From Sphingobacteriia bacterium (GTDB lineage: Bacteria > Pseudomonadota > Alphaproteobacteria > Rickettsiales > 33-17), in assembly GCA_017304685.1 (NCBI GenBank), contig JAFKLR010000004.1:124001-188000 (forward strand): a stretch of DNA of 64,000 bases, in the 5' to 3' direction. The translations under genes were made by a program, and so were the position numbers. The notes beneath the pieces are model-generated. The model did not search any database and was not told where the DNA came from. It saw only the letters and a list, made by a program, of their open reading frames with translations. Numbering within the stretch: position 1 is the first letter of the stretch; each line of letters opens with the position of its first letter. Positions 27,048 through 36,225 of this stretch are shown here, piece after piece.

Positions 27048-27770
27048 ATGTTTTCTAAATTATACAAGAAATTTACTTTTACGAATGCTTATACTTTAGC
27101 TGAAATGTCTATTGTAATGTTAATAATTAGTTTACTTGCTGTAGGTATAACTTTAGGAAATAGGTTTTATGAACAAGCTAAAATACAAAGAGTTGCTAGA
27201 GATTTAATAACCTATAGAGCAGCGGTAATAAATTTTAAAAATAAATACGCGGCTCTTCCAGGGGATATGTCAAATGCTTCTGATATAATTTCAGGATGCA
27301 CTGCTACTTGTAATGGAGATGGTAACGAAAGAATTGATACTGACAATGAAACTTTTAGAGTTTGGCAGCAACTTTCATTAGCCGGGTTTATAACTAAAGA
27401 ATATATTGGAACAAATACAAATGACATTCTTCCAAAAAGTACTATTGATGGTGGATATTTTGCGGTAAGAACTGCTAATATTTCAGGTTTAACTAAAACA
27501 TTTGTAGAATTTGGAGGTATGTCATCTCAAACACGTGGATATGCAGATGTAAGTATTATTGACCCAACCAATGCTTTATTTATAGATACAAAACTTGATG
27601 ATGGAGTAGCAGACCAAGGGTTAGTTCTTGGCTTAACTGGTCTTGCTCCTGGCACTTTTGCTGCACTTCCTGCTAACTCTTGTTCTAATTCCGCGCTTTC
27701 AAACGCTGATCATTATAACACAAGTAATAATGGTCAAATTGTTTGTAAAATGATTTATATAATAGAATAA
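27048..27770 (+). CDS. prepilin/pseudopilin-like protein
   Basis: I place the start at 27048 (MFSKLYKKFT) because it gives a proper type IV prepilin leader; GAGA lies seven bases ahead. The frame itself is open from 26991. A short basic leader is followed by NA|YTLAEMSIVMLIISLLAVG: processing after A14 leaves E at +5 and a hydrophobic N-terminal helix. The rest (LPGDMSNAS, a C-T-A-T-C pair and ASIIDP-like segments) looks like a globular pseudopilin head. Mature pseudopilins assemble into type II secretion or type IV pilus fibres. No peptidase or assembly genes are visible here. It lies 15 bases before the broken ankyrin gene. Confidence 0.8.
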   Translation: MFSKLYKKFTFTNAYTLAEMSIVMLIISLLAVGITLGNRFYEQAKIQRVARDLITYRAAVINFKNKYAALPGDMSNASDIISGCTATCNGDGNERIDTDNETFRVWQQLSLAGFITKEYIGTNTNDILPKSTIDGGYFAVRTANISGLTKTFVEFGGMSSQTRGYADVSIIDPTNALFIDTKLDDGVADQGLVLGLTGLAPGTFAALPANSCSNSALSNADHYNTSNNGQIVCKMIYIIE

Positions 27771-27785
27771 TTTTTAGAGTTAACT

Positions 27786-28472
27786 ATGTTAAAAAAATTA
27801 CTTGATGACAATTTATTTTTTAATGAAAACTTGCTTCAAGATGGAATTAAATTAATTGAAGCGGGTGAAGACGTTAATACAGTTAGTAAACATGGCGATA
27901 CTTTAATTTTTAAAGCAATATCTTTAAATAATTTGAAAGCTGTAGAGTTTTTAATTAAAAAAGGGATAGATCTCAAATTTCTTAATGCGAAAGATCAAAC
28001 GCTCCTACATTATGCATGTCATAGATCCTCTACAGATATTGTAAACTTATTGTTAATAAAAGGAGCAGATCCTTTTTTACAAAATTCTAAAGGCGAACTG
28101 CCAATAATTTTAGCTTTAAGTAATAATAAATTTGAAAATGCCAAAATTTAATTTGCATTTGATATTTTTATAAATGAGTTAGATTATAAAAAATTTATTG
28201 TAAAGTTAATGAGCGAATATAATTGTATATTTGGCAATAATGGACTTGCCTATATAACTGTATTTAAATTTGGTTTATTAGATAATAATAAAAAAAGTTT
28301 AGAAGAATTTTATCAAGAACTTATTAAATTAATACCCCCTACTTGGGAACAGTTAAAGAATAATAAATCAGTAAAAACTATTACCAGTGAAGAAGGTTTT
28401 AGAACAAATTATGATCAAAAAACTCTTATAATCGCTGAAGAGAAATTAAAAATTTCTGGGATTAAACTTTAG
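27786..28472 (+). pseudogene. ankyrin-repeat gene interrupted by one in-frame stop
   Basis: From 27786 the frame encodes 121 residues with ankyrin repeats (KHGDTLIFKAISLNNLKAVE, then DQTLLHYACHRSSTDIVNLL and GADPFLQNSKGELPIILAL). It ends at TAA 28149-28151. The same frame then continues with no other stop to 28472 (FAFDIFINELDYKK, SEYNCIFGNNGLAYITVF, SEEGFRTNYDQKTL). That is one 229-codon frame with a stop at codon 122. The ATG at 28209 has no clear ribosome binding site, so I read this as a single gene inactivated by a nonsense change such as CAA or GAA to TAA. A truncated ankyrin product could still be made. Confidence 0.78.
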
Positions 28473-29765
28473 TTATTCTATTATTTCAATCTTTAAAACT
28501 TTACATATACTTTTAGCTTTAACTAGAGTTTCCTCATATTCATCGTAGGGATTAGAATCAATCGTAATTCCTCCACCAACTTGAAATTCAAATTCTTCGT
28601 TTTTAAATATAATAGTTCTAATAACTACCGAAAATCTGAAACCTAGATTTGGTGTAAACCAACCTAAAATTCCTGAATATATACCTCGTTCAATATTTTC
28701 TAATTTTTCACATAATTTAATTACAGCAATCTTAGGGGCGCCCGTCATAGAACCGGGAGGGAAAGCATTTACTATTACTTTTGAGGCTAAAACTTCTCTT
28801 TCTTTTTTACCTATAACAATTGAGGATAAATGATGTAAATCTGTATAAGTTGTACACTTAAATAATTCAGGTACAATGACACTTCCTGGAATACATGATC
28901 TGTTTAAATCATTACGCATTAAATCAACTATCATTAAATTTTCAGCGCGATTTTTCATATCATTAATTAACCCTAACTTTGTAACTTCATCTTCTAAAGA
29001 ATTAACCTTCCTCCCAATTGTACCTTTTATAGGCTCAGTTGTAACTTCGTCATTTTCATTTAAAGATAAAAATAATTCAGGGCTTGATGATACGATGGAT
29101 AAGTCTCTAATTTTAAAATACGCAGAATAGTTAGCTGGAGAAATAGTTACAAGATCTTTGAATATTTCCAAAGAATTATAAAAATTTAATTTTCCATAAA
29201 ATTTTCTGGTTAAATTGGCCTGATACACCTCACCTTCTAATATATGTGCTTTTATCTCATTAACTTTATCGAGATACTCTTCTTTACTCATATTGGAAGA
29301 TATACTAATAGCTTTTGGCTTGGTCTTTAAATCATTATTAGTTGATAAAATTTCATAAAATTTATTTAAATATTTTTCGTCTCTATATTGTATATAAATA
29401 CTTTTATTTTCATGATTAAATGTAATAACTAAATTAAATTTAGCAAAATATGAGAGCGGCGGATTTATTACACTTTTATTAACGTTAGTAAAACATTCTT
29501 CTATAGTGTGCTTTAATTCATACGAATAATAACCGAAATAACGATCTAAAATTTCATTATTTGCATTTTTAAAAAATTTATCATTGATTTCTAAAGGGTA
29601 AACTTCCTCATTAACAAACAACCCTATATACGAATGATAATTTTCTTTATTTATTCTCGAAGAATATAAAAATACCATTACTTCTTCAGAACTAAATTTT
29701 GCTGCAATATCTATTGGTTCTTGCCAATCTATTTCAATTTTATAACTTTTATTATGTGTATGCAT
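28473..29765 (-). CDS. pabB: aminodeoxychorismate synthase component I
   Basis: This 430-residue chorismate-binding enzyme has PIKGT with the lysine K247, which distinguishes PabB from anthranilate synthase (PIAGT). It also has NLMIVDLMRNDL, a FPPGSMTGAPK loop, YSGILGWF and a VGGGITIDSNPYDEYEET C-terminus. It makes 4-amino-4-deoxychorismate from chorismate with ammonia from a PabA partner not seen here, the first step toward the p-aminobenzoate of folate. Folate genes folK and folP start just across the divergent gap at 29852, which supports the assignment. Its stop codon directly abuts that of the broken ankyrin gene. Confidence 0.92.
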   Translation of the reverse strand: MHTHNKSYKIEIDWQEPIDIAAKFSSEEVMVFLYSSRINKENYHSYIGLFVNEEVYPLEINDKFFKNANNEILDRYFGYYSYELKHTIEECFTNVNKSVINPPLSYFAKFNLVITFNHENKSIYIQYRDEKYLNKFYEILSTNNDLKTKPKAISISSNMSKEEYLDKVNEIKAHILEGEVYQANLTRKFYGKLNFYNSLEIFKDLVTISPANYSAYFKIRDLSIVSSSPELFLSLNENDEVTTEPIKGTIGRKVNSLEDEVTKLGLINDMKNRAENLMIVDLMRNDLNRSCIPGSVIVPELFKCTTYTDLHHLSSIVIGKKEREVLASKVIVNAFPPGSMTGAPKIAVIKLCEKLENIERGIYSGILGWFTPNLGFRFSVVIRTIIFKNEEFEFQVGGGITIDSNPYDEYEETLVKAKSICKVLKIEIIE

Positions 29766-29851
29766 TCGATATAGTATTTTAAGTCTAATCTTGGTAATTT
29801 AAATTTAAGATTTATATTATTATATAATGAACTTTAAAGCTGTAATTTTAA

Positions 29852-30286
29852 ATGAAAGAAATAATTTTAACTATAGGTACTAATTTAGGGGATAGGCAAG
29901 AAAACCTTAAAAAAGCTTTAGATCTTTTAAAAGAAAAAATTTCGATCGAAAGCATTTCAAATGAATTTTATAATAATGCTATGCTGCCTGAAAACGCTCC
30001 TAAAGAATGGGATAAAGAATTTATAAATATAGCAATTTATGCAAAAACTAAATTAGACCCTTATGAATTACTTTCTTTTGTTAAAAAAATAGAAGAATCT
30101 ATGGGAAGAATAGATTATGAGAAATGGTCCCCAAGAATTATTGATATAGATATTATTTTTTATGATAAATTAAAAATAAAGGAGAGAGATTTAGTAATTC
30201 CTCATCCAGGTATTTTTGATAGAGAGTTCTTTCAAATTACTGTTAAAGAAATTGTTCCAAATTATAAAGAAAAATTTTTATTATGA
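29852..30286 (+). CDS. folK: hydroxymethyl-dihydropterin pyrophosphokinase
   Basis: The protein has 144 residues. TIGTNLGDRQENLKKAL at the start, then a WSPRIIDIDIIFYD block with the Mg-binding Asp pair and LVIPHPGIFDREFF are HPPK signatures. It transfers pyrophosphate from ATP to 6-hydroxymethyl-7,8-dihydropterin. Its stop overlaps the folP start by four bases (ATGA), so the two are translationally coupled. It is divergent from pabB, forming a small folate locus. Confidence 0.93.
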   Translation: MKEIILTIGTNLGDRQENLKKALDLLKEKISIESISNEFYNNAMLPENAPKEWDKEFINIAIYAKTKLDPYELLSFVKKIEESMGRIDYEKWSPRIIDIDIIFYDKLKIKERDLVIPHPGIFDREFFQITVKEIVPNYKEKFLL

Positions 30287-31083
30287 AAATAGTAGGCATA
30301 GTTAATTTAACCCCTGATTCTTTTTCTGAAGATGGAATACACGCTAATAAAGAGCATACAATTAAGCATGTATTAAAAGCAGTCCAAAATGGAGCTGATA
30401 TTTTAGATATTGGCGCTGAATCTACAAATCCCAAGTCAAAAGCTTTAACTCCTGAAGAAGAATGGGAGCGTTTAAAAGAGATTTTACCTGATATTTTGAG
30501 TATTTGCAGAGATTATAATGTCGAAGTAAGCCTAGATACCAGATTTTCTTCGACTGCCAAAAATGGGTTAAAACTAGGTATTAATTATGTAAATGACGTT
30601 AGTGGTGGTGAAGATCCTTTAATGTTTCAAGTCATATCCGATTATGATGTTAAATATATTATGATGCATAATAGAGGTATACCGGAAGACCGCTCACTGC
30701 CTTTACCTTCAAATATAAATATATTCCCTGACCTGTTTGGATTTTTTGAAAGAAGAATATGTGGGGCAATTTATAATGGAATACTTAAACAAAATATTAT
30801 CTTAGATCCTGGAATTGGGTTTGGTAAAAGTGCTGATCAATCATTTTATGTGATAAAAAATATTAATAAATTAAAAATATTTGGACTACCAATACTTGTT
30901 GGTCATTCGCGCAAATCCTTTATTAACAAAGTAACAAAGTTGCCATTTAATGAAAGAGATATTGAAACGCTTAGCCTTTCTTCCTTTCTATTAAGCAATA
31001 GAATTGAGTATATTAGAGTACATAACGTTGAAATTCATTCAAGAATGTTAAAAGTTTTGAATATGTTACACAACGATCTATAA
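30283..31083 (+). CDS. folP: dihydropteroate synthase
   Basis: This 266-residue TIM-barrel enzyme has the two DHPS signatures: IVGIVNLTPDSFSEDG at the N-terminus, and ADILDIGAESTNPKSK. SLDTRFSS, YVNDVSGG, ILDPGIGFGKS and a LVGHSRKSFI sulfa-site loop follow. It condenses p-aminobenzoate with the pterin pyrophosphate made by FolK. Second gene of folK-folP. Confidence 0.94.
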   Translation: MKIVGIVNLTPDSFSEDGIHANKEHTIKHVLKAVQNGADILDIGAESTNPKSKALTPEEEWERLKEILPDILSICRDYNVEVSLDTRFSSTAKNGLKLGINYVNDVSGGEDPLMFQVISDYDVKYIMMHNRGIPEDRSLPLPSNINIFPDLFGFFERRICGAIYNGILKQNIILDPGIGFGKSADQSFYVIKNINKLKIFGLPILVGHSRKSFINKVTKLPFNERDIETLSLSSFLLSNRIEYIRVHNVEIHSRMLKVLNMLHNDL

Positions 31084-31434
31084 ATTTTAATTATGTTAAA
31101 AATTATATTTGTAATATAAAATTCATTGATATTTTTAATTTTATCTTTTATATCACTTAGAAGATATTTCATTAATTGATAAATTTTAATAAATAAAGGA
31201 TTTTGTGTCTATTATTCTTAACTAGAAAACATTAGAAGCGTACAATAAATAAAGCGCAGCTATAAATTAAAATAACCTAGGGATATTATACACTTTTAAA
31301 AAATTCCAATAACTTAATATTAAATGACACACATTAAAACTAAGACAAATTAAAATAGATTATGAAAATATGAAACTTGGCTCAAAAAATATTTTAAAAA
31401 TTTCATTTTCACTAATTAACAATAAAATTAAAGT
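31084..31434. other. 351-base intergenic region, nothing recognised
   Basis: This A/T-rich stretch lies between folP and the LicC-like gene. I find no open frame with a ribosome binding site, no convincing hairpin with a T-tract and no RNA gene. A promoter for the following gene must lie here, but none stands out. Confidence 0.6.
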
Positions 31435-32184
31435 ATGAAAAATATAAAATTCGTATTATTAGCTGCCGGTAGAGGGAGTAGAGTTAACTCTTTGTCAGAT
31501 AACAAACCAAAATCAATGACTGAGATAAATGGTCGTTCATTGATTCAATCACAACTTGATATTATCAAATCTTTTACTAATGAAATCGCTGTTGTTACTG
31601 GTTATCGTGATGAAGTATTATACGAACACTTAAAGGAATATAATATTGAATTTTTTCATAATTCAAATTGGGCAGACTCTAATATTATATCTTCTCTTTT
31701 ATGCGCAGAAAAATGGTTTCAAGGTAGTGAAGTTGTAGTTTGCTATACTGATATATTATATAGCAGAGAAGCTCTAAGCACTTTACTGACTGCTGAAAGA
31801 AATATTACCATTCCCTATTATACCAAATGGTTAGAATTATGGACTAAGCGTTTCTCAAATCCTTTAGAATATTTAGAAACCTTTAAAATTAATGACCGTG
31901 GCGAGTTAACAGAAATAGGTAATAAAACTGACAATATTAACAATATCCAGGGCCAATTCATGGGGATTATGAAATTTAGCCCTAATGGATGGTTACAGGT
32001 TAGGAATTTTTTAAATAATTTTACAGAACAAGTTATTTCAACACTTGATTCTACTAAATTATTAAATAAATTAGTTCAAGATGGAATAACAGTAAATACT
32101 GTCGGTATAAGCGATTTCTGGTTTGAAATTGATACTGAATATGATTATGATCTTTATCACAAACTAGAGCTTACACTAAATTAA
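31435..32184 (+). CDS. LicC-like sugar/choline-phosphate nucleotidyltransferase
   Basis: The protein has 249 residues. It begins with the nucleotidyltransferase signature FVLLAAGRGSRVNSLSDNKP, with K25 and the PKSMTEINGRSLI continuation. It also has VVTGYRDEVL, CYTDILYSREAL (acidic metal site) and a C-terminal WFEIDTEYDYD that supplies a second acidic pair. The overall look is closest to LicC-type CTP:phosphocholine cytidylyltransferases and related NTP-transferases. It probably activates a small phosphorylated headgroup or sugar for surface decoration. It stands alone between folP and purC, so the context does not settle the substrate. Confidence 0.78.
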   Translation: MKNIKFVLLAAGRGSRVNSLSDNKPKSMTEINGRSLIQSQLDIIKSFTNEIAVVTGYRDEVLYEHLKEYNIEFFHNSNWADSNIISSLLCAEKWFQGSEVVVCYTDILYSREALSTLLTAERNITIPYYTKWLELWTKRFSNPLEYLETFKINDRGELTEIGNKTDNINNIQGQFMGIMKFSPNGWLQVRNFLNNFTEQVISTLDSTKLLNKLVQDGITVNTVGISDFWFEIDTEYDYDLYHKLELTLN

Positions 32185-32195
32185 AAACTATAAAG

Positions 32196-32960
32196 CTAAT
32201 TTGTAGTTTCTACATTATTAATGTTACTAGGAAGCACCCCAAGCCTTTTAGCAACTTCTCTATAAGCTTCTTGAACACCTTCCATATCTAACTTAAACCT
32301 GTCTTTATCAAGTTTTTCATTAGTTTTTATATCCCAAAGCCTACAAGTATCTGGACTAATTTCATCAATTATTACGGTACTATATATATCATCCTCGATT
32401 ACTCTTCCAAATTCGAGTTTAAAATCAATTAATCTAATACCTGCAGCTGCAAAGAAGCCCTGTAAAAAATCATTTACTCTAAGAGCAATTGTTCTTATTT
32501 CTTCAAATTCAAATGGATTTGCAAAGCCTAAAGTTAAAATATGCTCTTCTGAAACTAAATTATGCTTATTACCACTTTCATTATAATAATATTCAATTAA
32601 AGGGTTATTTAGCACTAAACCTTCAACAATATCAAATTTTCTGCTTAATGAGCCTGCGACTACGTTTCTAATTACTATTTTAACAGGTATAACTTCTGTT
32701 ATTTTAACTAGCTGCTCTTTCATATTTAGAATTTTTACAAAATGCGTTTGTAATCCTGCCTCATTTAAACGAGTCATTATTAATTCATTTATTTTGTTAT
32801 TAATCACCCCTTTTCCTGAGATAATTCCACTTTTATCATTTTTAAGCTCTATATCATCCTTAAAATGCATTATATAATGATTAAGGTCCTGATATTGATA
32901 GAAAACTTTAGTTTTACCTTCTAAAATTGCCTGTCTCTTATTATTTTTACTTGCCAACAT
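32196..32960 (-). CDS. purC: SAICAR synthase
   Basis: The protein has 254 residues from the ATG at 32960, chosen over the GTG one codon earlier because AGAGG sits four bases before it. It has AILEGKTKVFYQY, LNMKEQLVKITEVIPVKIVIRNVVAGS (in two parts), LEFGRVIEDDIYSTVIIDEISPDTCRLWD (split) and KDRFKLDMEG. These are PurC signatures. It ligates aspartate to CAIR in purine synthesis. It is divergent from the ATP synthase zeta-subunit gene, an arrangement common in alphaproteobacteria. Confidence 0.95.
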   Translation of the reverse strand: MLASKNNKRQAILEGKTKVFYQYQDLNHYIMHFKDDIELKNDKSGIISGKGVINNKINELIMTRLNEAGLQTHFVKILNMKEQLVKITEVIPVKIVIRNVVAGSLSRKFDIVEGLVLNNPLIEYYYNESGNKHNLVSEEHILTLGFANPFEFEEIRTIALRVNDFLQGFFAAAGIRLIDFKLEFGRVIEDDIYSTVIIDEISPDTCRLWDIKTNEKLDKDRFKLDMEGVQEAYREVAKRLGVLPSNINNVETTN

Positions 32961-33074
32961 CACACCTCTTCAAAAGTAAATTTTTTAACTTTTCCTTAAT
33001 TTTATCTTGCCAAATGTTAATTTTAGCAGTATTTTTAAATATAGTAAATGTAACAAATACTAGAGTAAATAGAT

Positions 33075-33398
33075 ATGTCATTTAATAAAAATAAAAATGA
33101 GCTTATTCAAGAAGAAAAGTTTGTCAACGAAGCAAATATTGAATTCAAAATAAATTCTATAAGAAATAGATTATTAGGTGAATGGGCTGCAAATTTAATG
33201 CATTTAGACAAATCACATACTGAAAGTTACATTAAAGACGTTATTAAAAGTGATTTAGAGATTCCAGGTGACACCGATGTAATTAATAAAGTTTATGAAG
33301 ATCTCCAAAAATTCGGTAGCAAATTAAGTAAAGCTGAAATTAAGCAAAAAGTTATTGAATTTAACGCTCAAGCTAAAAAAGAGCTCTTTAATAAATAA
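33075..33398 (+). CDS. F1-ATPase inhibitor zeta subunit (DUF1476)
   Basis: The 107-residue protein matches the alphaproteobacterial DUF1476 family. It has an N-terminal basic/acidic inhibitory segment (EEKFVNEANIEFKINSIRNR), then LLGEWAANLMHL, ESYIKDVIKSDLEIPGDTDVINKVYEDL and a helical C-terminus. In Paracoccus the zeta subunit inhibits ATP hydrolysis by F1 in place of mitochondrial IF1. It is not in the F1 operon (58,534-63,371) but beside purC, where the family usually lies. N-terminal residues differ from the Paracoccus protein, so inhibitory strength cannot be judged. Confidence 0.88.
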   Translation: MSFNKNKNELIQEEKFVNEANIEFKINSIRNRLLGEWAANLMHLDKSHTESYIKDVIKSDLEIPGDTDVINKVYEDLQKFGSKLSKAEIKQKVIEFNAQAKKELFNK

Positions 33399-33401
33399 AT
33401 A

Positions 33402-36011
33402 TTATTGATATTTAATATTTAAACTTGAGGCAACGCTATCTAACTTCATGGTTTTTTGAGGTGAGTTAAAGTTACCTTGCAAAAGTATTTTTGCAATCAT
33501 CGAATTTGCATCTTTATATGGAACAAAGCTTGCTTCAATTTTAGAAGAAGGATCAATATTAAGGTTTTCTAAATTCATCACTATTTGAGCAAAACCTTTA
33601 GTATAAAGGCTTGCAAAAACCAGATCAGGAGTAACTAATATCCCATTATTTATTTTTACTGTACCGTTGATAGTATTAAAATTTGTTACACCTACATTTG
33701 CCCCAGACTGTTCCAGAGTTTTAAGTAAAGATAAATCTAAAGTGTTTTTGGTACGAGCAATTGCTATAACCACTTCATCTAAGGCAATATTATTAATGCT
33801 AATTTGCTTAGCAGCAAACTTACTATCTACATTTAAATTCCTAATCATTTCAAGTGGGGTTTTGCCACTAGTAAATAAAGTTCCCCCTAAACTATAAGGG
33901 CCTGCAAAATTAGGAAAGAATCTTTTTTCAAAACTTTCTGTAAAGGTAAATTCAGCGTTATTTAATGAAAAAGCTAAACTTAAGTAATTATCTGCTGCTC
34001 TTAAAGAACCATTAAGTTTTAACTCTCCTCCAAACATTTTTGCTGAGCTATTTTTTATATTCATTAATCCACCTACAAATACCACCTCTCCTTTAACATC
34101 ATCCATTGAAAGTTTCTGTAATTGAACGCGATCAATATTTGTTTTTATGTTACCGTCAAATTTATTCCATTTAATTGTTTCAAATAAAGAATTAGACCAT
34201 ACAGTTTGTTCTGATTTATTAGCATCTATATCGTTTTTTACACTTGGTTCAAAAATATTAAAAAATTCTGTAGCTAAGTAAGATCCTTCTATTACCATAT
34301 TAATAATAGGTCTTAATTTACCAACGTACAAATCTATTTTAGCATTAATTTTAGCCTGCTCTTCTTCATTAATTTTAATAGAATTTATGCGTAATAAATT
34401 TGGCATAATAATCGCATCAAGGGCTATATTATCTAATATTTTTTCTCTAAGTGTAAGATTTGTAGCATTAACTAAAATTCTCGTTTCGGATTTAACATTT
34501 CTTAAAAAATGAAATGTTTTTTGTGGTGATTCAATATCAGTGTAAAGTAGATCTTCACTTGCATGAGAAAAGAAATCATTTATTTTAAAATCATCAAAAT
34601 TAAAATCTTTCAAATAAACATTTAAATTTTTTACAGGGGTCAAAGGATTTTTAAAGTTAGAATTAAATCCTGCAACTACAATTGCTGAATCATTATTAAT
34701 TTGCAAATTATCAATTTCAGCATAATTATCAGAAAATTTAAATTTTGATGTTAAAATTAAAGGTTCGTTTTTTAATGTAAAATTATAAGAATATTCTAGG
34801 AAATATCGAACTAATTCATTAAATATACTTTTATTTTTATTTAAGCGAATATTAAGATCACCTTCAATACTTTTTATATTTTCTAAATAATTAGCTTTAA
34901 CCTCTATATATTCGTCATTATTACCAACTTTAAATTCTTGTAAAACTACTTTTTCATCATTTTTTACTACAAATAACTTGAGTCCATCAAATTCACTTCC
35001 ATGTAAATTAACTTGTTTAGCTAAAATTGCAAAACCGTTTGTTTTAACGGAATCATAATTTACAATTACATCTAGGAAAAAATTATCATGGACTGTATCA
35101 AACTTTTTACCCCATTTTAAATATTCTAACTGTAATAAAGAAACATTCACTCCATTACTTAAAAGTCTTTCGGTTCCTGACCCTTTAATAATACTTCCAT
35201 CAACATTATTAATTTTAAAAGTTCCCTTATCATAACTATATAAACCATCTAAAGTTATAATTTCGTTTTCTAGATTATTTTTTATATATTCAGGAAAATT
35301 ATCTAATATTGTATTATTTATTAATTTAAAATTTTTAATATCAAGTTTAACATTAGAGTTTTTTAGGGCTTCATTTGGAGTTAAATTGATTTCAACACCT
35401 TCGCCAAAAATATTTAATTGTAAATAATTATTATACTCTCCACGTAAAGTCAGTTTTTGATTATTAATATAATCACCTTTAAACTTATACCTACCAAACG
35501 TATAACTTAATTCTAAATTTACTACACCAAAATTATAATCGTACTTCTCACCTTCTTCATTTATAACATTTATTTTATCTAAGTAATCAGTTGAGAGTGC
35601 TACATTTTCAAGCTGAACTTTATCTATAAATTTTTGATTTGCGGAAAAATTTATAAAATTATCAATAATAACTTTTCCATTTGAAACTTTTAAAAAATCT
35701 ATATTTTGAGAAATATTATTACTTAATATTAAATTTAATATTGTCGGGATAGTAAATCCTACTTCTACCTCTTTAGCCTCTATAATTAACTTATTTCCTT
35801 CCATAATTTTAACATTAGATGCTTTAACTGATGGATAAGGGAAATAACTTATTTCATATTTATTACTATCGAAGATAGTATATTTCTTATCTAAAGATGC
35901 TCTAAGCTTATTAAAATTGACTTTATTATTTGTGATGATAACTACTATTGTAGAGGCTATAAATATAAGGCTAATTAGAAATGTAAGTGCTTTAAAAAAA
36001 TATTTAATCAT
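33402..36011 (-). CDS. AsmA-like inner-membrane-anchored protein
   Basis: The 869-residue protein has one N-terminal membrane helix (about 7-28), then the AsmA N-terminal pattern (DSNKYEISYFPYPSVKASNVKI). A long beta-rich body and a C-terminal AsmA domain follow (GSLRAADNYLSLAFSLNNAEF, MIRNLNVDSKFAAKQI, TFNTINGTVKINNGILVTPDL-like segments). AsmA/YhdP proteins bridge the periplasm and are linked to phospholipid transport to the outer membrane. It converges on the zeta-subunit gene with 3 bases between. It is divergent from the cytochrome c operon. Confidence 0.85.
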   Translation of the reverse strand: MIKYFFKALTFLISLIFIASTIVVIITNNKVNFNKLRASLDKKYTIFDSNKYEISYFPYPSVKASNVKIMEGNKLIIEAKEVEVGFTIPTILNLILSNNISQNIDFLKVSNGKVIIDNFINFSANQKFIDKVQLENVALSTDYLDKINVINEEGEKYDYNFGVVNLELSYTFGRYKFKGDYINNQKLTLRGEYNNYLQLNIFGEGVEINLTPNEALKNSNVKLDIKNFKLINNTILDNFPEYIKNNLENEIITLDGLYSYDKGTFKINNVDGSIIKGSGTERLLSNGVNVSLLQLEYLKWGKKFDTVHDNFFLDVIVNYDSVKTNGFAILAKQVNLHGSEFDGLKLFVVKNDEKVVLQEFKVGNNDEYIEVKANYLENIKSIEGDLNIRLNKNKSIFNELVRYFLEYSYNFTLKNEPLILTSKFKFSDNYAEIDNLQINNDSAIVVAGFNSNFKNPLTPVKNLNVYLKDFNFDDFKINDFFSHASEDLLYTDIESPQKTFHFLRNVKSETRILVNATNLTLREKILDNIALDAIIMPNLLRINSIKINEEEQAKINAKIDLYVGKLRPIINMVIEGSYLATEFFNIFEPSVKNDIDANKSEQTVWSNSLFETIKWNKFDGNIKTNIDRVQLQKLSMDDVKGEVVFVGGLMNIKNSSAKMFGGELKLNGSLRAADNYLSLAFSLNNAEFTFTESFEKRFFPNFAGPYSLGGTLFTSGKTPLEMIRNLNVDSKFAAKQISINNIALDEVVIAIARTKNTLDLSLLKTLEQSGANVGVTNFNTINGTVKINNGILVTPDLVFASLYTKGFAQIVMNLENLNIDPSSKIEASFVPYKDANSMIAKILLQGNFNSPQKTMKLDSVASSLNIKYQ

Positions 36012-36119
36012 ATTCTCAACATAATTTTATTACAAATAAATTACCATAGTAATTCCTTAGGATCAACAGCCTTACCTTATTAAGTTAAAATAAATTATTT
36101 AATTCATATAAGAAGTCTA

Positions 36120-36149
36120 TTGAAAAAATAAAATTTTTATAGTTATAAT
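36120..36149 (+). promoter_or_regulatory. candidate promoter of the cytochrome c operon
   Basis: TTGAAA (36120-36125), an 18-base spacer and a perfect TATAAT (36144-36149) lie 76 bases before the cytochrome c start. Confidence 0.6.
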
Positions 36150-36175
36150 AAACCCCAAATACTATGTTTAACAAT

Positions 36176-36219
36176 CGTTTAAGGTAATTATATTTTACCT
36201 TAACGTTCTTATTTAAGGT
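36176..36219 (+). promoter_or_regulatory. leader with two mutually exclusive hairpins over the ribosome binding site
   Basis: The central arm TTACCTTAA (36195-36203) can pair with TTAAGGTAA (36179-36187) upstream. Alternatively its ACCTTAA can pair with the TTAAGGT (36213-36219) that contains the likely Shine-Dalgarno AAGG before the ATG at 36226. Forming the first hairpin frees the ribosome site; forming the second hides it. A regulatory role is inference. Confidence 0.5.
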
Positions 36220-36225
36220 TAGTTT

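Noticed and set aside
28473..29765. Anthranilate synthase component I (TrpE) for the chorismate-binding enzyme
   Set aside because: The PIKGT lysine and the adjacent folK-folP genes favour PabB.
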